Below are positions 44,690-57,788 of a DNA stretch of 64,000 nt, piece after piece. The position numbers and the translations under genes are program-made. The notes under the pieces were generated by a model, which did not search any database, was not told the origin of the DNA, and worked only from the letters and a program-made list of their open reading frames with translations. The stretch spans positions 107,741,988 to 107,805,987 of the forward strand of contig NC_080423.1 of the NCBI RefSeq assembly GCF_029873635.1, written 5' to 3'. The stretch comes from Malania oleifera (Eukaryota; Streptophyta; Magnoliopsida; Santalales; Ximeniaceae). Positions within the stretch are counted from its first letter, which is position 1; every line of letters starts with the position of its first letter.

Positions 44690-45790
44690 CAAATTCCCAT
44701 CAAATAGTCATACAGTCTCATGAGTCCTACATCTGAGAAGTCCTCGAGGAGCCTACACTCGAGCAATCAACAGACTCTTATAATCCTACTGAAAGAAGTC
44801 AATCGATATCCTACACTCGAGCAATCAAAACCAGACGCTCAGAATCCTATACATTGAGAAGTCCTCGAGATCCTAACACAACTCGACTATCAAGGAGCCT
44901 CTCGGAATCCTACATCTGAGATTCCTCGAGAATCCCTACACTCGAGCATCATAAAACTCTCAGAATCCTCAACTAGAGTCCTGAGATCCTAACACTTGAG
45001 CAATCCACAGACTCTCATAATCCTACATCTCTGAGAAGCCTCAAGATCCTACACACTCGAGCAATGCAACAGACTCTTAGAATCCTATCCTACAAATCCT
45101 ACATCTAAGAAGGCCTCGAGATCCTTACACTTGATCACGTCATTTACTCTCGGAATCCTATACCGTGAGACTCCTCGAGATCCAACACCTAACACTCGAG
45201 CAATTGGCAAAACCTCAGAATCCTACATCTAAGAAGTCCTCTCGAGATCCTACCTTAAGCAATCAAAAAATCTCAGAATCCTACATCGGAGAAAGTTCTC
45301 GAGATCCTCGCTCGAGCAACAGGAGACTCTCGGAATCCTACATCTGGGGGACGTTCTCGAGATCCTATACTCAAGTAATCAACATACTCTCAAATCCTAT
45401 ATCTAAAAGTCCTCGAATCTACACTCGAACAATCAGCAGACTCTCAAATCCACATCTAAGAAGGGCCTCGAGATCCTACACTTGAGCAATCATTATACTG
45501 TCGGATCCTCCATCTGAGAAGTCCGCGAGATCCTACCTACACTCAAGCAATCAACAAACTCCTCAGGATCCTACATCTGATAAGTCCTCGAGATCCACAC
45601 TCGAGCAAATCAACAGACTCTCAGAATGCCTCCATCTGAGAAGTCCTCGAGATCCTACCTCGAACAATCCAACAGCTCTCAGAAGCCTATATCTGAGAAG
45701 TCTCGAGATTCTATACTCAAGCAACAACCATCAAAACTCTCAGAATCATCCTCTGGGCAACCCTTGAGATCCTACACTTTGATGCACATC
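44690..45790. repeat. Minisatellite A in the Ogre 3' region
   Basis: About 19-20 degenerate units of ~55-60 bp built around CATCTGAGAAGTCCTCGAG, ATCCTACACTCGAGCAATC and GACTCTCAGAATCCTA. Units vary by small indels. A looser precursor form (CATTCATCATC, AATCCTA) begins at ~44455. Confidence 0.85.
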
Positions 45791-45794
45791 ATCT

Positions 45795-46510
45795 CATATT
45801 TCGGCGCTTCGGGTTCCCACCCGTGCACACCATCCATGAACTATAGCTCTCGGTTCCTAACAACCCGGTGCGGTCAACCCTCCGTGACTATAGCTCGTGT
45901 TCCTACACCCGTGTGGGTTCATCACCGTCCACGCCTATAGCTCTGGTTCCTACACCCTGTGCAAGTTCAAACCTCCGTGAACTATAGCTCGGGTTCCCTA
46001 CACCCTTGCGACAGTCACCCTCCGTGAACTATAGCTCGGTTCTACACTCGGTGCGAGTCCCCGTCCTTGCACTAAATAGCATCGGGTTTCCTACACCCGG
46101 TGCGAGTACACCCTCGCGTGACTATAGCACAGTTCCTTCCCCCGATGCGAGTCACCCTTTATGCACTATAGCTCGTTCCTACACTCGTGCGAGTCACCCA
46201 CACCCTCCGTGCACTATCTCGGGTTCCTACACCCGTGCAAGTCACCCTTTTATGAACTATAGGCTCGAGTTTCTACACTCGATCGAGCCCCTCCGTGAAC
46301 GATAGGCACGAGTTCCTAACCCGGTGCGAGTCACCCTCCGTGAACATAGCTCGGGTTTCTAACAAACCCGATGCGTGTCACCCTCCGTAACTATAGCACG
46401 GGTTCCAACACTCGGTTTGAGTGCACCCTTCGTGCACTGTCACTTTGTTTGCCTACACCCGGTGCAAGTTCCCATCTGTGAATTAAGGCTCGGATTCCTA
46501 CATTGGAAGC
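45795..46510. repeat. Minisatellite B in the Ogre 3' region
   Basis: About 14-15 units of ~45-50 bp with CACCCTCCGTGAACTATAGC, TCGGGTTCCTACACC and GGTGCGAGT. Distinct from array A but adjacent. The ORFs across it are repeat artefacts. Confidence 0.85.
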
Positions 46511-46795
46511 AGTCATCATTGTCCCTCATGGTTGATCATCCGTATCCTACGACCGTGATTCTTACAATTCGCAAGCAAGCCCTCCCTATTGTGTACCTCA
46601 ACTTGGATCCTTACAACATTCAGTGCAAATCGTCTCTTGTTGGTAGAAATAACCAATCTTGATTAACCTTAAAATCCATAGAGAGTTAAGAATGGCTTGG
46701 CTAAAATAGGTGTCGTTTATCTTTTGGCAGGCTTGTTGCTTAAACAAAAAACATAGGAGAGTTCCTCACCGTTGTATTGAATAACTAATCCTACA

Positions 46796-46807
46796 TAGAG
46801 GGGCAGC
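46796..46807 (+). promoter_or_regulatory. Polypurine tract of Ogre-1
   Basis: AGAGGGGCAGC directly before the 3' LTR start TGTAGACACC at 46808. Confidence 0.65.
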
Positions 46808-49800
46808 TGTAGACACCGCTAGTTTGGCCCTAACCAAATAGAAAAGGGCCCCCTCATTATTTTTTTTCATTATTAGTATTATTACCATTATTACCTTATT
46901 TTATATTATATTCTTTTATTATTATATTATTATTATTATTATTATTCATTATTCTTATTAGTATTTTTCAAAAAAGACAAGGTATTACTTTCTTATCATT
47001 ATTTTTTATTTCTTCCGCCCGTCGTCTTCTTGTCGTCCTATTCCTCTTCTTCTTTTCGCTCTCTTTCTTCTTCTTCTTCTTCTTCTTCTTCTTCTCCCTT
47101 TTCTTCTTCTATCTTCTTCTTCTTTTCTTCTTCTTCTTTTCTTCTGTCCGTCTTCTCTACTTCTTCTCCTTCCCCTTCTTGCTCCTTCTCTCTCCTTCTT
47201 CTCCTCCTCCTCATCCCCTTCTTCCTCTTTTCCTTCTTCCCCCTCCTGTCACCCCGCCCCGGCCCCCTCCCCTCCCCCCAGGAAGTTTTTTTTAGGGTTT
47301 ACTATTTATACAGAAGATGTTTTAATATAAGGGGGGCACAATCAGCCGAGCAAAAAAAAAAAAGCACAAGACCAAGAAAAAGAAACCTTACATGCAGTCT
47401 CGTGCTACAACAATGGAGTCAATCGGCGTTTGTGCATCAACATGATGAAACCAATCGAGCAGCATTTCTTATCCGACAGGAGGAAGTAAGGGGTGAAAGG
47501 GGGAAGGGAGGCAAAAGGAGAGCGGTAGGGAGAAAAAAATGCGGGCAAAACACCAAAAGACAACGCGAAAGAAGAAAGGGAAACACGATGGGTGAGGACA
47601 ACAGAGGGTTGAAGAAGAAAGGGAGGAGAAGGGGAGGAGTGGCAAAGGGAGAAGAACAGGAAGAAATCAAGTGAAATTTATGAGGTCTTTCTACCCTTTC
47701 ATCTTAATTGCCCACCGTTCAGATTTTCTTTTGAATTTTCCCTTTGTGTTATTTCTTGCACAGCCGTATCACACCGCGGGCAGCAGTGAGTCTTAGCGTC
47801 TTCGCATCCAACTGCAGCAGAAAAAGCCAAGCGAGGCGGTGATTTTCTTGTTCCGACAATCCGAAATTTTACGAAGAGATCCTTTCTTCTATTAACCCTT
47901 TCTTCTTATTTTCACACCATTCAGATCTTCTTTTTAGTTTTCCATTCCCCCTTTGTGTTAATTTCTTTCCAGCTGTATCAACAACCACACCGCCCGCAGG
48001 GCAGTGGAGTCATAATCGGCGCTACGCGTTCAACTAGACAAAGCCATCGAACAGTATTTCTTATTCCGATCAATGTGAAAATGTACGAGGGTCTTTTGAC
48101 CTCTTTCATCCTCATTTTCCTAGTTTGTATTCGTCTTTTGAGTTTTCCCCCTTCTTTGTTAATTTCTTGCATAGTTGTATCCAAATCCACACCGGGGGAG
48201 CGGTGCAGCAGTGGAGTCATGCGGTCTGCGATTCAACAGACGAAGCCAATCGAGCAACGATTTGCTTCTCTCGATCAATTCAAAATTTATACCAGTGTCG
48301 TTTCTGACCCTTTCATATTAATTTTCACTATTCAATTATTATTTTGAGTTTTTTCAACTTCATTTTAAATGTATGCACACGCGCCCCGTCTCCTCACTCA
48401 CTCACTCCCGCCGGGCATTGAATCATCGGCATCTTCTGCGCATTCAACTAGATGAAGGCCCTCGACGTCTATTCTACTTATCGATCTGAAACCTTACTTG
48501 GTTGTTTCTTCACTCTCCCTTGTTAATTTTCTTACTATTTCACTGGTTTGTTTAATTTCGTTGTGCCTTCGTAATTTTAATTAATCTTCAATCTCTTGGA
48601 ACAGCTTGTCATACCCCAGAGCACACACCCCAAGCACACACAACACTCACCATATACATAATTATTTTTATTGTTAGTGTTAATATATATATATATATAT
48701 ATATATTCATGTATACAATATATATTTTATATTGACTATATTATTATCGTTATCTGTATTTTTATAGTATATTGTTATATTGTTATGTATCATGATTTCT
48801 CTGTTGTTTCTTTACCTTTTTTAATTAACGGTTGTTCTATTATTCATGTTTATGTGTGGTATATTGTTTCTGAGTTTTTATTATTATTATTTTTTATTCT
48901 AGTATAATATTGTGTCTTTAGGGCTTAGATATTACATGTTTTTTGTTTAATATTTTAATTGGTCTCTTTAGGGTTTTGTTCATCATGTGTTTTAATTTAG
49001 GGTGTGATTGGTCTCTCATATTGTTTATGATATCTTAATGGTAGGCTTAATTATTTCCATAAATATTATTGTATATTTTTAATCTATTAATTCCTAGGGT
49101 TTAAATTGTTTCACCGTAATTTTTTCCTTGTATAATAGTTTTCCCATTATTGTATATATTTATGGTGTATTGTAGGGTTTAATTTTTTTCCACATTGTTC
49201 TTTATATATTAATGGTGAGGTGTAAATATTTCCATATTATTAATTGTATATTTTATCCATTAATTCTAGGAGGGTTTAAATTGGTTTCACATAATTTTAC
49301 TTGATAATAGTTTCTCATTATTGTATCTATTACAGGTGTGTTATAGGATTTCATATGTTTCCCATTGTTATTATATATTTAATGGTAAGGCTTCAATTAT
49401 TTCCCATATGATTATTGTATATTCGTATATTTTATTTTTAGGGTTTCAATTGTTTCATATTATTATTTTTTTTTAGGGATGAATCGTTTCCATATGGTAT
49501 ATAATGAGAGTTAATTTTGGGTTTTGATTATTTCAAATTGTTTTATTATTAATTTATAGATGTAATATGTCTTACTATATCTAGTGTATTTATTATTATT
49601 ATTATTATTACGCATGATATTCATTATTCTTTTATTTTATTCTTGTTATAATTAGTATTATATGTATTTTTTTTATTTTTTATTTCATGTATTTATGATA
49701 TTTTTGATAGCGTTGCTTGCCTTAAATGTTATATTTAGATTATACATTGTATTATTATTGGTTATTTTAGTGCACATTACAGGTGTAAGTATTTTAGTAG

Positions 49801-49869
49801 CTTATTATTACTCCACTATTATTATGTTTACTATTTTATGTTTCTTATTATATTATGTGTTTAGTATGT
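46808..49869 (+). repeat. 3' LTR of Ogre-1, truncated
   Basis: Collinear with 33509 to ~36312 of the 5' LTR but with many small indels, and cut at GTGTTTAGTATGT where a new LTR starts. The last ~470 bp of the LTR are absent. If Ogre-2 inserted here, the missing part should follow Ogre-2 beyond the window. Confidence 0.8.
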
Positions 49870-52800
49870 TGTAGACAACCCTATTTTTGCACTAAACCAA
49901 AAAATAGAACAAGAGGGGTCCCGCCCCTCCTCTTGATTTTTTTCATTATTATTATTATTACCACCTTATTTTATTATTATTATTCTTATTTCATTATTAT
50001 TTATTATTATTATTAGTATTTTTATATTACTTTTTTTATCACTTATGTTTATTTAGTATTATTTATGATCAGTAGTATTATTATTATTCCTTTACTATTA
50101 TTATTTAGATCTATTTTTTATATTATTATTCATTATTATATTATTCTTTTTAGTGCCCTTTTATTATGGTTATATTTAATTTTCATCCTTCTTTCTATCT
50201 TATTTCTTTTCATTCTTATTCTTCTTCTTTTCTTGGTCCTTATTTTAGTCTTTTTTCCTATTCCTCGTCGTCTTTCTTCTTATTCGTATTCTTATTATTA
50301 CTTCTTATTATTTTACTGATAGTACTCTTTATTCTCTTGTTCTTTTTCTTATATTATTATTATTCCTTATTGTCCTTACATATTATTATACTTATTATTA
50401 TTACTATTTCATTATACCATAATAGTAAAAGCCGAACAAGAAAAATAAAAATCAAAAAAGGAAGTCGTTTTTTACGGTTTACACAATTTTTTTTTATATA
50501 GGGGTGCACAGCAAGCCAAAGAGAGGAAGCACCACCAAAAGAAACGGAGAACCTTACCTTGCAGTCCGTGCCGCACATGCGAGCCTTGTGTTTGCCGCAG
50601 TGAAACTAGATGAAACCAATCGAGCATTTGTGATTTCTTATCCAATCAATTGCGAAACTTTACAAGGTCTTTTCTAACAACCCTTTCATCTTAATTGGCC
50701 CCGTTCAATTCTTCTTTTGAGTTTTCTCCCTTTGTGTTAATTTCTTTCTTGCACACCCGTATCACTCAATCACCATCAAAACCCACCCAACACACCACAC
50801 CGCCATAGCATGGAGTTTATCGTCGCCGCGCATCTAACTGGTACGAAGCCAATCGAGTGAACGATTTTCTTGTCCCGATCAATGCGAAATTTTACGGATG
50901 TCATTTCTAACTCTCTTTCTTTCTTCTTAATTTTCACACACACCATTCATATTCTTTTTTTTGAGTTTTTCCCCCTTTGTGTTAATTATTTCTTGCACAG
51001 CCGTATCACCTGCCGCAACGCAGTGGAGTCATCGGCGTCTGCGCATTCACTGGACAAAGCCATTGAGCGTCAATTGTCTGTTGCTTATCCGTCAATACTA
51101 AATTTTAAACCAGGTTGTTTCTGATCCTTCTTTCGTCTTATTTTCAACCATTCAGATTATTATTTATGAGTTTGACACTTCATTTTAAGTTATGTAACAG
51201 CAAGCCGTCTCACCGCCACGCCAAGTGGAATCGTCCGCGCTGCGTCATTCAACTAGATGAATCCAATCGAGTGGCGATTGCTTTATTATCGATCTGAAAC
51301 CTTCACTCGGTTGTTTCTGCTCTCCCTTGTTAATATTTACTGGTTGATTAATTTCGTTGAGTTTCGTAATTTTAATCTTCCTCTCTTGGAAGCTTGCCCA
51401 CACACAGCAAGACACCCACTTGCACGTATTCATATGGGTATTTATTAATTTCTTGTATAATCTTACTATACTCTGTGTTGTATTAAATTATTGGTGGTAG
51501 GTTTGTTTGTTTTGCTTTAAGTAATTAAGGTTTAAAATGTGTTTTATAACTGTGTATGATAATGAATAATACTCGTAGGATATTCAGTGGCTGTGGTATT
51601 ATTTAGTATTATACTGTTCTTGTAGGATTTTGAATTGGTCATAATATTTGTTTTTTTAAGTTAATATTCATATTTATATTTTTGTTATATTATTAATTGT
51701 AAGTTTTTATTATGAATTTGTTAAAGTTCCGATTTTTAACTAACTGGCATATATAATTATTTTTGTAGATTTCTAATGCTTGTTTTTAGTTGATTTTCCA
51801 TGCTTTTGTTTTGAATGCACATGGTTATTTAATCGTGATTGTTATTATGTAAATGTTATGGTTTAACACTTATTATTAATATTCAATTTTTAAATAAATT
51901 TTTGTTGTATCCATTGTAAATGTTCAATGTGTATTATCAAGGGTAGGGTTTTTTACATATTTATTATAGGTAATATTTACATATTTGTAGATTAGGATCT
52001 TAAGCTTGGTGTTTTATTGATATTTATAAAAATGTAATTAATAATTTTAGTTACATTGCGATCATCACTATTTAGCGTATTGGTATATTACATATTTAGC
52101 ATTTTTGTATTTTTTTATAGTATAATATTTATGATTTAGGGTTTTAATAGATATTAATATATTTAGTAAATTAGCATTTAAATCCATGTTTACATCAATT
52201 ATTTTTTTAGTATATTATATAGTTAGTATTAATTATTAGTATCTTAGTATATTTAGTATTAACTATTTTTTAGTATATTAAATATTTATATCTTAATTTA
52301 ATATTGAGTAGTAATTATTCTTAGTATATTAATATATCTAGTGCTACCTATTTCTAGTGTCTATATATTTAACTTAACTATCTTTAATATATTATAAACT
52401 TTAGTATCTTATAACATATGTATATAACTATTTTTTTGTAATATAATATATCTCGTATTATTAATTCATTTTTAAATGTTAAGTATGACTTATTTTGAGT
52501 GGTATTAATATTTCATTACTTACGATAGTGTTTTTCAGTATCTATATCGAGTCATGTACTCTATTATTAATGTTTTTTTAAGTATTTTAGCCTACGTATA
52601 GAGTATTAATATTTATCATTATTTTTTATCTTGATTATTAGTTTTTTTTAATATCATAATTTATGCTATTTTTTAACTATTATATAATTTTATTAATTTT
52701 AATATTTTTTATTGTATTATTTTTTTCCTTAACTCTTTTATGATTTTTATCCCTACGATTTTAATGCAGGGTATGAGCCTTCGTGCTTCACGACCTTAAT

Positions 52801-53182
52801 CTCGGTGAATATATATGTCTATTTTATTTATTTATTTCTTTATTTATTTATGTTTTCATATGATTTAAATTCAAAAATGAGTAATTTAAATACTTATTAT
52901 ATTAACTAGGGAGAATTTTGAAGTAATTAGTAATCCGTTCGTAAAGACGGCGTCGAGGGGGTGTCTTTGTACCTTCCCATCGAGTAACCGAACTCCCCTA
53001 GCCTAACTCTGGTAAACATGCCCACGTTCTACCCTAACGGGGAGTAATCATGTGTTTTAAAAAAAATAACCGGCACTAAAAGGTTTAGTTGCGACTCCGA
53101 CATTCATATTTAATTGAAAATAAAATTTAATTTTTTAATTTGCGCTGCCCGGGGCACACGCCGCCCCAGGCACATCACGACA
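49870..53182 (+). repeat. 5' LTR of Ogre-2
   Basis: TGTAGACAACCC to CACGACA. Homologous to 33509-36784 over its full length in order, but with dense indels; a central AT-rich zone (about 51470-52740) is diverged or different from that in Ogre-1. Confidence 0.75.
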
Positions 53183-53185
53183 TGC

Positions 53186-53204
53186 TTGGCGACTCCGCTG
53201 GGGA
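53186..53204 (+). promoter_or_regulatory. Primer binding site of Ogre-2
   Basis: TTGGCGACTCCGCTGGGGA, one difference from the Ogre-1 site. Confidence 0.7.
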
Positions 53205-54689
53205 CATTAGAGTGGAGAGCCATTAATTAATTAGAAATTATCCAAAGTTCAAATTTAATAGAAACTTTTAATTACTCCTTATTTTGTGAATATTGTAATT
53301 TGTAAATACCTTTAATTAATTGTAGATATTTTTACTTCCATAATTGTAATAACCTTAATTAATTAAAAATATTTTTTTTCCTCCTAATTTTGAATATTAT
53401 TGTAGATATTTTTTGTTTCCAAATATTCTGAATAAAGCATATATGGTAGAATTTTTTGAATAAGCATATTACTTACAGATATTTTGGTATACCAATCGGC
53501 AAATTTTTGTTTCCTTATATTTTTTGTTTTTTTTGTTTCCAAATTTTTTGAATAACATATTATTTCAGATATTGTGTCTCCATCTCAAACCTTTTGAATG
53601 AATATATTGATTGTGATATCTTGTTTCCATATTCTTAAATAGCATGTGAATCATGTGGGGGGTAGCGGGATTAGTTAAAAATTGAATTTACACACTTTTT
53701 CACGCTCTATAACCCAAGCTTTCCTTGTTAGATTGATAGGAGTGTAATAGCGTCAGTCCCTTCATGCAAGCTTGATGGGACACTTGCGAACGCACTCCGC
53801 TCAGTGCGGGTTTTATCCGGACTCCCTATGGGGGAGGATGGACATTCCCACTGGAAACTTTTGTCATAGGGTTAGAGTCCTACCCACACATCCTTGTCTA
53901 TAGTCTTTTCCCCTAACTAGGATTAGTCATGAAGACCTATATACGTACTTACCCTAGGTTGGGACAGGAGCCCACTCCGTCTCCATGTATAGTGTGGTTG
54001 TTATATGTTGTGAGATACTTTGTACTTATCATGCATTTGACATCAATTAAGACATGCCTACTCTTTTGCGCATATTCTGAAAAGCTAATAAATGATACGA
54101 TGTTCCATCCTTTCAAAACTAAAGCACTTGGGCCAAGTATTTTAAAAGATGGTCGGCCCAACCCTTTTAACCAATAATTCAACCGCAATTTTATTAGAAA
54201 TAACAAGCATAGGTAGGCCGCGACCTCTTCCTAAGCAAAAGATTCGCCCCGGCTTGATTTTCAAAAGGAAAACCCGATGCCAAAAATTGGCTTCGATGAA
54301 ACCTATTACCCAAAAATCCGGGCCATATTTTGTAATTCAATCCAAGCCCAAGTCCTTTAAAAACTAGGCTTTATCCCCCACCCATCAGAAATATATTGAA
54401 GGAAGCCCCATATTTCATATACTTGTATTCCCAATTGCAGCCCTAAGTCTACATACAAGCCTGTATTGAACAAATCCATTGGGTTGACTACCTGGGTCAA
54501 CCCAACTCATATCATAGTTTACCCTTTCATAATCTGTAGGTACACTGTACGTTACAAGGAAAAGATGGTCCAAGGAAAGAGTTTAAATTGAATTGGTGGC
54601 CCATCAATGGTTCTTAATCTTGAAATTTTAATTAGCGGGATTTTTCAGAATTCCTAGCAAAGTAGTCTTTAATCTAACCGTGTCATCAC
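53205..54689 (+). other. Leader of Ogre-2
   Basis: Follows 36806-38290 of Ogre-1 with many indels, then jumps to mid-gag at ~54687 because of a deletion. No gene. Confidence 0.6.
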
Positions 54690-55925
54690 AAGGGTTTCCA
54701 GTGCAGGAACTTAACCCGTTAGTAACTTCTGTATAGGGATACATAGATTTGAGTCTGCAACGTCTTTGTGATGTATTGGAGGAGCGCTTGAAAGCAATTG
54801 AAGGGTAAATACATTTGACTCCATTGACCCTAATTACTTCACTTAATACCTCGTCTCCAAAGGTCATCCTGGCGCCAAATTCAAAGTCCCAGATTTCAAA
54901 AAATTTGATGTACCCCACTGTCCTTGGCTCACTTGCGCCTTCTATTTCTCAAAAAATGCTTCAACACACCGACCGAGAGGTGATGATCCATTGCGTTCAA
55001 GATACTTGACTGGAGGCGGCTATCAAAGGTAACATTCCGCGGATCGAGCTCAAATCCGTACTTGGAAGATCTGAAATTATTTATAGCTCAGTAACGCCAG
55101 TCATGTGAAGAAATTGCACCTGATCGACATATGACCCCTGCAAAGCATGCAATGAATTAATGAAACTTCAAGAATATGCATATAGAATATGGCCGGGACA
55201 TGTCCATCCAAGTGGAGCCCTCCCGTTGGAAGAGTAGTGAGTGCTATTCTCCTATTTCGTGAATACATTTGAAAGATCCCTAATTTTGGGATCTTTTAGA
55301 GCACACCCCCCATGACTTCATGGACAATTGGTTCTTCTCTTCTTCTATTCTCTTTCTTTCTACGGAGAGAAATCGAAACAGCCATTAACGTCAGAAACTA
55401 GAAGTAGGTGGGCGAAGAAAACCGTTTCGACAGAAAGGACAAAAACGGAAGAAGATCTGAAACTCATATGATTCAAGGGCGACAAATACCAAGAGGTCAT
55501 AACAAGGGTGTAGAGGACTCTTGTTGACCATATAGCACATACAGGCACAGGGTCTCAGTTTTTTCCCGATGGGCCGCGCTCACACAAAAAAATGTTCAGG
55601 ACACAGAGATATGGTCCTAATAGGGTGGAAAACTAGTTCCCATGTCCTATTCCGGAATTGTTCCCACCCAATTGCCGAAAGAAGGTTATTTCACAATCCC
55701 TGGAGATAACTATAACGACACCTCCTACCACAATGTATGACCCTGATGCTAGTGCGCGTATCACTCCAATCCCATGTCACACCGTTAACCGTTGTTGACA
55801 TTTTAATAAAAAAGCAGGTACCATTCTTTTGAGGTATGCCGGTTGGTTGGGTCTTCGATTATAAGGCAACCATGGAGCCTAGAGTGATCCCTTACCCAAT
55901 CACGGGGGAAGAAAATGGTTACTAT
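54690..55925 (+). pseudogene. Ogre-2 gag, 5'-deleted and frameshifted
   Basis: Corresponds to 38862-40050 of Ogre-1 (words TGTATTGGAGGAGCGCTTG, AAAGTCCCAGATTTC, GACATGTCCATCCAAG). The N-terminal ~85 codons are missing, and roughly one small indel per few tens of bases moves between all three frames. An extra pyrimidine-rich insertion lies at ~55333-55360. No usable protein. Confidence 0.8.
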
Positions 55926-56037
55926 GTTGTAGGCGAAGACTGGGACTGAGGTCAGGCAAAAGACTATGTCAATTTATGGATCATAGATTCTCTTAAGAAG
56001 CCCAAGGGAGAAAAGTACACAGGGGAAAAGTTTTTGA

Positions 56038-56042
56038 TTATC
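56038..56042. repeat. Target-site duplication TTATC (left)
   Basis: TTATC before the LTR at 56043 and again at 62968-62972. Confidence 0.88.
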
Positions 56043-57765
56043 TGATTACTCACCGAAACTGCGTAATTACGTTCACAAACCTAGCTTTACGGTTATATTT
56101 TTTTAATAATTAAATACTAAAATTGTCCAATATTTAATAAAATGCCAAAATCATCATTCTTAACTTTAATTGCACTATTTAATGAAGTTTTGGTAATTTT
56201 TTTCGCAGGAAATGCCCTTCCCGGGAATCACAAAACAAACACCTGTTCGTATTTTGGTACCTAACTTTTTTCATTCCCGAGTCTGATCGAGACATTCAAA
56301 TTTTTGGAGAAAGGGAAAGAATTTCTCAAAATTTTGTGTTTTGAGTTTATGAATAATGGCTCCAAAAGAGTCAGATTTGCTATGACCGAGAATGAAAAAA
56401 ATAAAAAATATAGCAATTCGGGTTTCCTATTCGGGTCGACTAGGGCGTTTCCCTCCTTCTTTTCCCCCTATCCTATTTGAAACTTCTCTTTCTCTTTTCT
56501 CTTCCTCCTTCGTAGGAAGCCCCAGGGCTCCCATTCGCACTCTTCCTCCTTCTTCTTCTTCTTCTTCTTCTCTTCTTCTTTGTTTGTTTTTTTTTTTGTT
56601 CTTTAATTCTACTTTTGCTCTCTTTCCTCTTTTCGTATTCGCTGTTCTCCTTTCTCTTTTTCCCTCCCTCTCTCTCTCTAACTCAAACCTCTTTTGCCCA
56701 TTGTTTGCCCGCAGCACAAAAAAGCTCCTGCTGCACTTTGTTGCTCTCTCTCCTCTCTATCCGGCGGCCGCCACATGCACCAGCAGATCCGTGAGCTACT
56801 ATCCCCCCGCTGTTACTTGGCCTCCATGCCACACCACGAACCAATCAACCCACACAACAGCCGCGCGGTTGCCACACGGCTCCGTGGATTTTGTTTCTCT
56901 CTCTCTCCTCTCTCTTTTCCCTTTTCTTTTCTCTCTTTTAATTTACGTTTCTTTGAATCTTAGAATTTGAAGAAGTTTAGAGTTTTTTTTTCTAATGGTT
57001 TATTTGGAGTTTTCTTCTTTTCTTTTTGTTTTTAGTTGAGTAATGTGGGTATTTCATTAATTGTTTAAATTAATCTCTTTATTTCTCTAATTGATCGTTT
57101 AATTTTAAATTTATAACTTCTTAATTAAATTCACATATTTTTTTGTCGAAATTCATTTAGTTAGGGTCTAGATTCGTAAAGGTTGTGTTTTATTGTGTTC
57201 CGTTATTGTTTACGTTTTTTAAATGTCCGTTGATTCATGTTTCATTTAAATTGTGAGTCTTGATTTGATCTCTTAATTGTGCTAAAGGTCGTTTTAGTAG
57301 GTTCGTTTTTTTTTTATTATGTGTCCTAGTTTAGTTTCCATTGTGTGTTTTTTTTAATTCATGTTCTAGGTTGCCATTTTAATTAAACAACGCGTGTCCA
57401 GTGTTCCTCCTTAGTAGACTAGGGGTTTTCATTATTGTTATTTTTAATCTCCAGGTTTAGAGTTTTCATTTTAATTATTATGATCTAGTGTTGCCTTAAG
57501 TAGACTAGGGTTATCATTATTTGTTATTTAATTCCGGTGTTGATAGTTTAGGACTTTAATTTTGTGTTTTCATTAAGTCTCCACAATCTTGAAACCCGAA
57601 TCTGAACTGAGTTCAGTACCCTTTTTAATTTCGATTGGAAAAAGTAAAATCTGAGATTAAAACGCATTCTCTGAGGAGACGATCTAGCCCTTGGGCTTAT
57701 ATTACATGATGAAACTCCTATACTTGGGATGAAACTTTCGGCTTCTCATTTTTCGCGTGATGTCA
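56043..57765 (+). repeat. 5' LTR of the gag-only element
   Basis: 1723 bp, TGATTACTCACCGAAACTGC to CGTGATGTCA. Contains a (CTT)n tract near 56540 and a CT-rich leader. It has more small insertions than its 1650-bp partner. Confidence 0.85.
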
Positions 57766-57771
57766 AGTTTT

Positions 57772-57788
57772 TGGCGCCGTTGTCCGGG
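57772..57788 (+). promoter_or_regulatory. Primer binding site, tRNA-Asp type
   Basis: TGGCGCCGTTGTCCGGG, 6 nt after the LTR, matches the TGGCGCCGTTGCCGGGG type with one small change. Confidence 0.75.

Larger units (their letters stand above)
33509..49869 (+). mobile_element. Ogre-1: Tat/Ogre-type Ty3 element without pol
   Basis: Order: 5' LTR 33509-36784, PBS 36787-36805, leader, gag pseudogene 38607-40052, short spacer (carrying a foreign solo LTR at 40159-41868), long non-coding 3' region with two minisatellite arrays, PPT ending at 46807, and a 3' LTR from 46808 cut off at 49869. Evidence for Tat/Ogre: TGTAGACACC LTR start, the CTTGGCGACTCTGCTGGGG PBS region, very long LTRs, gag with KVPDFEKFDGTHYP, and GGTACGTAGGCAGC in the 3' region. 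No protease, RT, RNase H or integrase can be found, so it depended on an autonomous relative. Confidence 0.8.

Noticed and set aside
44690..46510. Regularly spaced repeats resembling a CRISPR-like array
   Set aside because: Units are tandem and degenerate, with no constant repeat separated by unique spacers, and the setting is a plant retroelement 3' region. These are minisatellites.
47030..47674. 214-codon Ser/Phe-rich ORF
   Set aside because: Formed by TTC/CTT repeats in the Ogre LTR, in a region with suspected indel noise. Not present in the clean LTR copy.
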